The notes beneath the pieces were generated by a model, which did not search any database, was not told where the DNA came from, and was given only the letters and a program-made list of their open reading frames with translations. This document shows, in pieces, positions 38,601 to 44,625 of a stretch of 44,625 bases of DNA. Made by a program: the position numbers and the translations under genes. Location of the stretch: the IMG/VR virus record IMGVR_UViG_3300037246_000745, positions 1-44,625 of that record; one strand, written 5' to 3'. Source of the DNA: a virus. The stretch's first letter is position 1; every line of letters starts with the position of its first letter.

Positions 38601-40962
38601 GGAACGCAAGATTGCGGCTGACCTTGCTGACACGATGATGCAGCAGCAACTTGGGCTGCGCCTGGGTGAATCGTACCTCGCCATTCGCGAAGGGCGTAAA
38701 GTAGCCCGCGGTCAGATTCGTAAGCAGCAACGAGCAGCGACGGGTCTTCAGGCAGTGCCTGACGATGATGAATTCAAGGCGCTTGTAGATCAGAAATTGC
38801 GAGAACAGTTCGGTGAGAAATTTGGGTTGGCTGCTGTAGCGCAGGAAAAGAGTATCAATGATCAGTTGGCCCTGCTCAAAACACCCGAGGGGCTGAAGGC
38901 GTTCCGCGACATAGTGCAGCGCCACAAGAATACGATGTTCGGGGCATTCGATGTGGGAGTGCTCGGTATTCAGCTTCCAACTGCGATCAACCGCGGCGGC
39001 ATCCCCTTGATGGCAAAGATGGTGAACGACGCGCTGGCCGTGATGAAATTGCCAAATGCTCGGAACATCTATACGGACGGATTCTTGCCGAAGCAGATTC
39101 AGGCTGCGCTTGCGGGAGTTGACCAATCGGCTAGGCAAGCAGATTTCCAAGCGGATGTGGGCACCATCTTTGAGTACGGCTCGAAGCTCGGACTGCCAGG
39201 TGCGGGGACAATCGACAGATCGCTAATGGCATCTGGCGAAGCGATGTCAGAGATCCAGTTTGGTACGATTCTCGGCGCAGTGAGAAACGCAGCCTTCGAG
39301 GGCAATCTCTCCATACTGCATCTGACGGGACAAATCGCTAAGAAGTTCAATATTCCCGGGAATTTCGATATCACCGATCCTCTCGTGCAACAGACCGCCG
39401 CGGCATTCGCGAACAACATTGGTTCAACTGCAATGCCAGCCTTGCGCGGAGGTAGAAAATCCGGCGAACAGATTCTAGCGACCTCATCTCTAATGACCCG
39501 TGCCCGGTTCAATAACATCACGCTCATGGCGAAAGTGTTCACTCGGAAATCGACTGCGGCTGAACGGATGATGGCTGCAACGATGATCTCGTCGCAGATG
39601 TTCTACGCGATGGTTATTGGGTCAGCCATCAATGAGATGGTGGGGCTCACGGTGTATGAGATGGACCCGAGCAAGGGTGGGTATGGATTGATCACTGTCT
39701 CAGATGGTGAGGGCGGCACACGCATCATCGACACGATCCCGCAGGACTCCACCACACGGGCATTTGCTCGATCAATCCGTGAGATCAAGGAGCAAGGCGT
39801 CGATGGGCTCGACGAAGCCGCTTTCGCATGGGCGAAGGTGTACCTCGGCTCATCATCCAACGTCGGGAAAATCCCCACAGGGCTGATGGGGTACGGGTTC
39901 GAGCCAGGTCGCGGCTTCACAGACGATCTGTCTCGCTCACGCGCATTCGCCGATGTGTTCTTGCCCATCCCCCCGATCTTCCAGCAACTCAATGAAGAAG
40001 GCTTTGAGGCGATGGGGACTGGGCTAGAGGCGGCGGGTGTCGGGAACTTCCCTGAAGGCGCGTACGGCCACGGGAACCGTGTTCTAGAGCAGGCTGGCCT
40101 CGATCCTGACGAGCTGAACTCGCGAGAACGGCGCTCGGCGTTGGATGATCTCGGTGTGCTCCACGACATCGAAATTCAGAGCCAGGAAGAACTGGAGGCG
40201 CGTGACGACCATGAAGCCTCGGCGCTCTTGCTCAGGTACGAGAAGCGTGACGAGAAGCAGCGCATCTATGATGAAGAAGTGGATGGCGGCACGAAGTCTC
40301 AATACCGCAACCGAACGCGCGACGTGAACAAGATTTTCATCGGTAAAAACTCTGAGTTCGAGGACGTGTGGCGTAGCTTTGGGGAGTCTGAAGACGAGAC
40401 GACCAGGATCGCCGGAATGCGCTACGAGTTGATCGACCAGGCGACCACCGGCACGGAAGTTGACTTCGATGTGCTCGAGGAGTTGCAAGCCCGATTCGAT
40501 GCGGATCTCGACCCAACCGTGCGTGAGGCCGTCTATGCTTTTGTCGAATCAATCGACCCGCTAGCGAACCCGTGGGAGCAAGAATTGGACCTGCTCAATC
40601 TTGAAATCGCTGATTCCGGGTGGTACGACTTAAGGGATGCTGAATGGATCGATCGCGGATTCGCAGAGGCGACAGGGTTCGCTACGGAACGTGAGGCTGC
40701 GGACGAGTTCATTACGCGCATTGAGGCCGAGGCGAAGGCTGCCGGCCTCTCGGACGGACGGGCGCTTGAAGAGGCCCGTGAGGGTTGGCAGCAGACAGAT
40801 ACCAAGAAGTCGTTTAGCGATGCGTTGTCACTACTCAGAGAAGAGTGGGTCACCAATTCACCGAAGAACGTAGAATTGATGGACCAGATGCTCGAATGGG
40901 GGATTGTGAATAGCGTGTCAATCGATATCGAGCAGTATATAGACGCAGTGCTAGCGGAGTAG
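35665..40962 (+). CDS. Giant internal/ejection-type virion protein
   Basis: At 1765 residues this is the largest gene. It has an acidic, mostly helical N-terminus. A hydrophobic Gly/Ala region follows at about 265-355 (LAAQGVGLLAGGVAGGVAGF). Residues 580-800 carry three repeats of about 80 residues with GRTDKPAFGEERATGGTI and DARIKELESDIDITTPTGAR. A second large helical part has a membrane-like segment near 1313 (FYAMVIGSAINEMVGL), and the C-terminus is charged. Between portal and capsid genes of short-tailed phages, such proteins form the inner core that is ejected and bridges the cell envelope. No lytic transglycosylase or protease motif is recognised. Confidence 0.65.
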   Translation: MATFWENRGNRTRRIRDGTERFPEFNGRNFDEIAEIDAFARFGGERPSQMGRDSDQSLARIGLTDEEQKEVEQQARTIGDLDVGQRQLFREGFPEPISSLTPQDIAETRRIDVGPTLTQPVPQPERVDSPEFVAAQRQLSGRAFPERQPGIEEALRATAAFERAGGAPDRPLPDLPLIERVAKAFDKFVEDTIDETARLGQIGFESVQSGENFINLWVNAVTGKTSEDIVGGEGFRIQEQDWYERQPRFFHEVVDAFNVVNFATVGGGLGAGAALRTAAAARTGASAKVLLGLANVVEPFAAKPGAALLGEIGAEVGAIEGVRAAGELTEDAPAPVRLAAQGVGLLAGGVAGGVAGFKGPDILKSAQDLPIGLSIKQVGDGALTVPPVQGPQTALESGRVAILDALKQERTIERLGIRAREVREGRARQFETAQEAGAAAGLRGGDAEDVAAAQFAGLRSERLRQTFAEPVELVEPQRKALVAELQRMLDEGEIDFPTWINAAKGLNNLLTGEGLTPFFLGQTPQKNVANALRRLVGEDVIAAAGTRGRRLTAEQAAIRAAAEDLRAQRQVLLTARQQQRELRTGRTDKPAFGEERATGGTIAEDAQIKALDARIKELEGDLDITTSTGALATLRERRFDVVDDLRRQRARIVSGEQQARLARTGRTDKPAFGEERATGGTIAQDAQIESIDARIKELESDIDITTPTGARAAIRAGVEGDEALRAEELITPGQRARALKTGRAEKPAFDEQAGVASTKLDQLIIDARIKELETDIDITTPTGARAALGEARIRGQADEAARESVNKAVIAARKARNAAEEALIRETRDDNIEGVARLHNARTNFEAKEARKAFNAVEALEQTHPNKQTLMDRFDALMERPLTGTPAGERVIGESGKPTGARGETPSPRVPREIRDDVRKTIELWLEGTEARLAHEVVESGPLIRTIDAQILGKLDSPVLTHAVYRRTLLEQVFVKQGLERKIAADLADTMMQQQLGLRLGESYLAIREGRKVARGQIRKQQRAATGLQAVPDDDEFKALVDQKLREQFGEKFGLAAVAQEKSINDQLALLKTPEGLKAFRDIVQRHKNTMFGAFDVGVLGIQLPTAINRGGIPLMAKMVNDALAVMKLPNARNIYTDGFLPKQIQAALAGVDQSARQADFQADVGTIFEYGSKLGLPGAGTIDRSLMASGEAMSEIQFGTILGAVRNAAFEGNLSILHLTGQIAKKFNIPGNFDITDPLVQQTAAAFANNIGSTAMPALRGGRKSGEQILATSSLMTRARFNNITLMAKVFTRKSTAAERMMAATMISSQMFYAMVIGSAINEMVGLTVYEMDPSKGGYGLITVSDGEGGTRIIDTIPQDSTTRAFARSIREIKEQGVDGLDEAAFAWAKVYLGSSSNVGKIPTGLMGYGFEPGRGFTDDLSRSRAFADVFLPIPPIFQQLNEEGFEAMGTGLEAAGVGNFPEGAYGHGNRVLEQAGLDPDELNSRERRSALDDLGVLHDIEIQSQEELEARDDHEASALLLRYEKRDEKQRIYDEEVDGGTKSQYRNRTRDVNKIFIGKNSEFEDVWRSFGESEDETTRIAGMRYELIDQATTGTEVDFDVLEELQARFDADLDPTVREAVYAFVESIDPLANPWEQELDLLNLEIADSGWYDLRDAEWIDRGFAEATGFATEREAADEFITRIEAEAKAAGLSDGRALEEAREGWQQTDTKKSFSDALSLLREEWVTNSPKNVELMDQMLEWGIVNSVSIDIEQYIDAVLAE
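37414..38034 (+). repeat. Three tandem repeats inside the giant gene
   Basis: Units begin at about 37414, 37654 and 37885 (240 and 231 bp apart). Copies one and two are closest at protein level; copy three replaces the ERATGGTI part but keeps DARIKELE and DIDITTPTGAR. The nucleotide sequences differ at many synonymous sites, so the duplication is old and kept by selection. Confidence 0.75.
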
Positions 40963-40966
40963 AGCC

Positions 40967-42685
40967 ATGCCAATTTGCCCACCCGGAGACCCGAATGGGA
41001 AATTTCAATCTGAGCCTTGTGATTTAGGCGAACTTACGCCCGCGCAGCAACTTGCGAAAGACAAGTTCGACGCTGAACAGAAAGCGGGACCGCAACTGGA
41101 GGTTGTCGGCACTGATAACACCGGGCTTGTGGTATGGCAAGGCCCCAACGGCTTCTTTGTTCGCAATCCGACGACTAGGCAACTGGTCCCCGCGTCTGAT
41201 CGCCAGTTCCAAGAAGCACAATTCAACGCACAGGGCGGAGGCGCAACAGACGGTGGTAGTAGTGCCAGCGCGCTTGGCTTCGCGCGACTCGCGCAAGAAC
41301 AGGCAAATGCTGATCGCGTCTTCGCGCGTGAAGGCGAGGAGATTGAGAAGAATGACGCCGAGGCGCTGGTACTGCGCGAGTTCTATGAGCGTCAAGAGGC
41401 TCGCGCGGTCCACAGTGGCGACACCACCGCCGAACACAATGCCCGCACGCTGATCGAATCCATCCAGGCGCGCATTGACCGCAACGAGATCGCCCGCGAG
41501 ACGCTGACCAACAACATCAATCAGTTCAACGCGGATATGGCGTTCAAGGTTTCACAGGAGAACGAACGGCGCCGAGTCGAGAACATCCGGCTTCAGCAGG
41601 AGAACGCCATTGCGCTCTCAGAGGCCCAGCAGAACCCGGCAGACATCGGCAAGGTCGTATCCCTGCTCACCTCGCGTGACGTAGCGAGCGCTGGCCTTCG
41701 TGCCGCTGCGGAACGTGGTGAGAGCGGCATCACCGAGGAGTCGCTACAGCCGATCCAGGAGTTGATCGACACTGAGACTGAGTTGGCAGGTGGTCCAAGC
41801 GAGGTTACGTTCAACCCGACTCCCATCCCTGAGTTCGTCCCGCAGGAGCCAGCTCCAAACCTGGAAGAACTCTTCACGCCATTCGAGCCCGAACCACTGA
41901 CTGGTGCGGCTCGTGAGGCCCAGTTGCGTGAAGAGTTCTTTAGAGATTTCCCTGACCCTGATTCAGGGGGACTCAGTCTCGCGACCGGCGGTACGGCACT
42001 GATCACGAAGCCGACAACGCTGAACGTGGCTGAGAACGGCCCTGAGTTGATTACAGGTGTCCCACTGGGCTCAGGGCAGAGCACACTGCCAGAGGTCGAC
42101 CGCGGGATGTTCGATGCTGCGCTGCGTACGGGTGGAGCCGTTCGTACTACTCAAGGGGCGCTCCAGACTGCCGCTGGTGGGCCTCAAACTACCCGCGGTA
42201 CCATTCAGACTGCTACGGCGGGTATCCAAGCAGCGCCTCAAGTCGCAACTGCGGCAACTGGCGGCACCTTCGACTTCGGTGTCTACGGCAACTTGCAGGG
42301 GCTGATCAATGCCGTCACCGCTGAATCGAAATCCGGCACGCTAGGTGCAGCAGGAGCGTTGATTCAAAAGTACACCGCATTCGTGAGTGCAGGCGGTACG
42401 CCCTCAGTCGGTGACAGTGGTGGCGCAGATGCACCCGGAGGCGGCACCGCCAAGGAACGACAAGACAAACTGGTCGCGGACATCCTCGCGAAGTTGGGCC
42501 TGACGGACATTCTTCAGGCGTTTCCAATCAAAGCGTCTGCTCCAGGAACGACCAAATTCCAGCAACGCGCCTTCCAGGGAGCATTTAGCGCAGCCGGCTT
42601 CGGTGATGAGGAGTTGTTCAACCAACTGCTCGCCCGCAACCGTCCGACCGCGGTACAGGCAGGGGCAGCTCGCCGCTCCGCTTGA
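40967..42685 (+). CDS. Second internal virion protein with a tape-measure-like motif
   Basis: This 572-residue protein has an N-terminus with Cys/Gly/Pro turns, a coiled coil at about 110-215, and an acidic Pro-rich linker. Then comes ATGGTALITKPTTLNVAENG with PELITGVPLG, which resembles the 'GG..T.PT...VGE.GPE.VIPL' motif near the end of many tape-measure proteins. Short repeats with TTQGALQTAAGG and TTRGTIQTATAG follow. It may be a remnant or functional equivalent of a tape measure in a short-tailed particle. The role is inferred. Confidence 0.55.
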   Translation: MPICPPGDPNGKFQSEPCDLGELTPAQQLAKDKFDAEQKAGPQLEVVGTDNTGLVVWQGPNGFFVRNPTTRQLVPASDRQFQEAQFNAQGGGATDGGSSASALGFARLAQEQANADRVFAREGEEIEKNDAEALVLREFYERQEARAVHSGDTTAEHNARTLIESIQARIDRNEIARETLTNNINQFNADMAFKVSQENERRRVENIRLQQENAIALSEAQQNPADIGKVVSLLTSRDVASAGLRAAAERGESGITEESLQPIQELIDTETELAGGPSEVTFNPTPIPEFVPQEPAPNLEELFTPFEPEPLTGAAREAQLREEFFRDFPDPDSGGLSLATGGTALITKPTTLNVAENGPELITGVPLGSGQSTLPEVDRGMFDAALRTGGAVRTTQGALQTAAGGPQTTRGTIQTATAGIQAAPQVATAATGGTFDFGVYGNLQGLINAVTAESKSGTLGAAGALIQKYTAFVSAGGTPSVGDSGGADAPGGGTAKERQDKLVADILAKLGLTDILQAFPIKASAPGTTKFQQRAFQGAFSAAGFGDEELFNQLLARNRPTAVQAGAARRSA

Positions 42686-42736
42686 ATTCCGATCAATATG
42701 CCCACACGCTTTTGATGTAGAGCATCGGAGTAGTGT

Positions 42737-43624
42737 GTGGTAACCCCTGTGGTCGATGAAGCGGTTGGACAGACTGCGGACGACACAGCCCAGGCTGAGC
42801 CAGTAGCGTCAGAGGAGCCCGTAGCGGCATCCGAGACGGATCTGGACGGCGATGCGGCAAGTGTTGAGCCGGAGGCCGTGCCCGAGCCCGCCATCGAGAC
42901 AACTGAACCGACCCTTGATTCGCTGTTTGAGCAGCACCCAGACCTCAGAACTCAGTACGACGAGCGCCTTGCTGAACACGGTACCGTGCGTGAAAACGCC
43001 GGCGCCCAGCGACGTGAATCGGAACTGCGACGCGAGGCCGGGAGCCGCGAGCAGACAGCAGAACGAATCAAGCAGATCACTCACGAGTTGGGTGTCGAGA
43101 TCGAAGATCCCGCCAAACTCAACTTCGCGTACGACCTCGCGAACGCCAATTCCACGGAACTCGTCATGAAATCTGTGGCTAAGTCGTTCACCGGTAAGTA
43201 CGGATACAGCGCTGAGCAGCAAGCGGGCATTGACGCCACGATTGAGGCTCAGAGCGGTGACGAGTTGATCTCGTTCACGTCCAAGCTGGTTGACGGTGCG
43301 GTAGCTGCTGGTGCGGCTGCGGTGATCCGTGAACTGGACGGACCCGACGTGACCGAGGAGTCGGCCCCGAAGCTCTTCAAGTGGATCAAAGGCGAAGTTG
43401 TGAAACGCCAGGAGGCTGACATGGCAGCAGATGCCAAGGAAACGAAGCTGGTGGAAACGAAGTCTGATCCACTGCCCCAGACATCAGTAGGACCACCGCC
43501 AGGGCAATCGTTGAACGAAGACCCTGCATCCTCCTACGCGGCTGCGTCTCGGGCATACAACGAAGAACGAATTACAAACGCTGAGTACGCCGAGCTCCGA
43601 AAGGGGTTTGGTATCGGGCGTTAG
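42737..43624 (+). CDS. Scaffold-like capsid assembly protein
   Basis: It is 295 residues from GTG 42737 (GGAG at 42727-42730). It has a very acidic, disordered N-terminus (Glu/Pro/Ala/Val), a charged helical middle (RRESELRREAGSREQTAERI) and a helical C-terminus ending NAEYAELRKGFGIGR, the layout of phage scaffolding proteins that precede the major capsid gene. No protease motif is seen. The spacer to the capsid gene is 13 bases. Confidence 0.65.
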   Translation: MVTPVVDEAVGQTADDTAQAEPVASEEPVAASETDLDGDAASVEPEAVPEPAIETTEPTLDSLFEQHPDLRTQYDERLAEHGTVRENAGAQRRESELRREAGSREQTAERIKQITHELGVEIEDPAKLNFAYDLANANSTELVMKSVAKSFTGKYGYSAEQQAGIDATIEAQSGDELISFTSKLVDGAVAAGAAAVIRELDGPDVTEESAPKLFKWIKGEVVKRQEADMAADAKETKLVETKSDPLPQTSVGPPPGQSLNEDPASSYAAASRAYNEERITNAEYAELRKGFGIGR

Positions 43625-43637
43625 ATAAGGCAAATCG

Positions 43638-44537
43638 ATGGCTGGTGTCACAGGCACCGCACAGATCGACGACGCCGTTGAGAAGTTTCTAGCGGAATCC
43701 CGCTTCACGTTGCAGGAGCGCCCGGGTGTTGTTGCCCGGAGCATCCGTAACGAGACGCTTCCCACCGGTCAAGGTCCATCTGTCAACATTCCCAAGTACG
43801 GCACTGTGAACACGTTTGCGCTGACTGAAGGCGTGGACATGACGCAGGCCCAGCAGATCACCGACCAGGTGATGACCATTACCCCCGCCGAATTCGGCGC
43901 ACAGGTGGTGCTCACTGACCTGATGCTCGACCAGTCGAAGGATGAATTCTTCGCCGTGGCCGGCCGCATTCTCGGTGAATCGTTTGATCGCCAGCGTGAG
44001 CAGACGCTGGTTGACGACTTCGACGCGTATTCCGGCGTGATTGGGTCAGGCGGAACTTCGATGACCGCCGGTCACATCATGGCTGGCCGAGCATCGATCG
44101 CATACAACGGGCCGGCTGATAGCTCGGCTGGTCGTGGCGGCGAGCCCGCTCCTGGTCGTGTGTACTGCGTGCAGACGCCCGCAGGTTTCCACACGGTCAA
44201 GAAGGGCCTCAGTGGTGCTGTTAGCTCCGTTGGTGCGACAACGGCGGTTGCCCCGGGCACGATCCAGGGCTTCACGATGGAGTTCTCCATTGATGATGTG
44301 ACCTGCCGGTCCAGCATCAACATCAGCAAGGACTCCTCGGATGACGCGAAGGGCGGCCTCTTCTCGGAGGAAGCACAGATTCTCGTCAACCACGGTGGCG
44401 GACCGGGCGCAGAACGCGAACGCGACGCATCACTCAGGGCCTGGGAAGTCAACTTTGTTGGCCGCTGGGCGCGTGGTGAGTACGACGACGACTGGGGTCG
44501 AGAGATGATCTTCGACTCGGCGTTGCCGACCTCCTAA
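43638..44537 (+). CDS. Major capsid protein, complete copy
   Basis: It is 299 residues from ATG 43638. The N-terminus begins AGVTGTAQIDDAVEKFLAES, followed by beta-rich and helical segments compatible with a compact HK97 fold (N-arm, E-loop-like IPKYGTVNTFALTEGVDMTQ, long helix near 105-125). The place after the scaffold-like gene and before a decoration-type gene supports the call. The 3' 239 codons occur again, with four amino-acid changes, at the start of the window. Confidence 0.8.
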   Translation: MAGVTGTAQIDDAVEKFLAESRFTLQERPGVVARSIRNETLPTGQGPSVNIPKYGTVNTFALTEGVDMTQAQQITDQVMTITPAEFGAQVVLTDLMLDQSKDEFFAVAGRILGESFDRQREQTLVDDFDAYSGVIGSGGTSMTAGHIMAGRASIAYNGPADSSAGRGGEPAPGRVYCVQTPAGFHTVKKGLSGAVSSVGATTAVAPGTIQGFTMEFSIDDVTCRSSINISKDSSDDAKGGLFSEEAQILVNHGGGPGAERERDASLRAWEVNFVGRWARGEYDDDWGREMIFDSALPTS

Positions 44538-44625
44538 CGAATAGCAACCTGCAATCACGCCCGGGGAAGCGCCGGGGTGCGCCGATAGGTGGCAGGTGAA
44601 AGGGAATTGAGATGGGTTTCAACCC
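43819..44625. repeat. Terminal direct repeat, right copy (with 1-807)
   Basis: This is the partner of bases 1-807 with no gaps. Substitutions are confined to the capsid coding part, between 43946 and 44510. The identical stretches are 43819-43945 (127 nt) and 44511-44625 (115 nt). Confidence 0.9.
44612..44625 (+). CDS. First codons of the decoration-type gene (cut by window end)
   Basis: ATGGGTTTCAACCC matches the first 14 bases of the gene complete at 794-1237. It is the same gene reached again through the terminal repeat, not a second copy. Confidence 0.7.

Noticed and set aside
1-44625. Integrase, attP, DNA polymerase, helicase or primase
   Set aside because: I looked for tyrosine or serine recombinase and polymerase/helicase motifs in the longer frames and saw none; a temperate lifestyle cannot be claimed from an HTH gene alone.

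Overview
The window is an essentially complete tailed-phage genome (Caudoviricetes), most likely a podovirus-like virus assembled from uncultured material. Bases 1-807 repeat as 43819-44625, so the map is circular or circularly permuted with a unit of about 43,818 bp. The two copies are not identical: about 31 substitutions lie inside the major capsid gene, while the flanks match exactly. The contig therefore appears to close on a strain variant of itself. Coding density is very high. Genes chain through ATGA, GTGA or TGATG overlaps, starts are often GTG, and many genes have strong AGGAGG ribosome binding sites. A few genes have none but sit just behind a -10-like box, as in leaderless mRNAs. 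GC-rich sequence plus likely leaderless starts would fit a high-GC bacterial host such as an actinobacterium, but nothing here proves the host.

Region 1 (29552 -> end -> 1 -> 18436, + strand) is the late block: terminase small subunit, small genes, terminase large subunit, portal, a 1765-residue giant internal or ejection-type protein, a 572-residue internal protein, a scaffold-like protein, the major capsid protein and a probable decoration protein. Next comes a striking 730-residue fusion of a GT4 glycosyltransferase, a kinase-like domain and a methyltransferase. It is followed by small proteins, tail fibre and spike proteins (LamG-like, beta-helix and repeat types), probable tail adaptor and nozzle proteins, a coiled-coil/TM protein (XhlA-like), an amidase endolysin and a holin-like protein. 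No long coiled-coil tape measure is seen, which with the giant internal protein argues for a short-tailed virion.

Region 2 (18437-19524) is mostly non-coding and unusually structured. It holds two strong hairpin terminators, two candidate small RNAs with extended -10 promoters, a zinc-ribbon gene, a degenerate tRNA-Glu(UUC)-like gene and a further stretch of about 285 nt rich in hairpins.

Region 3 (19525-28137, + strand) is an early or accessory block of small genes. It includes a DUF3307-like membrane protein, a zinc-finger/metallophosphoesterase fusion, a Rad52-like annealing protein, an Xre-type regulator with a large structured leader, a PD-(D/E)XK nuclease-like protein, an HNH endonuclease and many small Cys-rich zinc-ribbon proteins. 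Promoters with TTGACA boxes occur at 22146, 22800 (with a palindromic operator) and 24700. No DNA polymerase, helicase, primase or integrase is recognisable, so replication must rely on the host or on proteins not recognised.

Region 4 (28134-29444, - strand) is a six-gene, mostly overlapping operon ending in a small HTH protein, transcribed divergently from the terminase. It is the only leftward unit and the best place to look for a lysis/lysogeny or late-gene control circuit.
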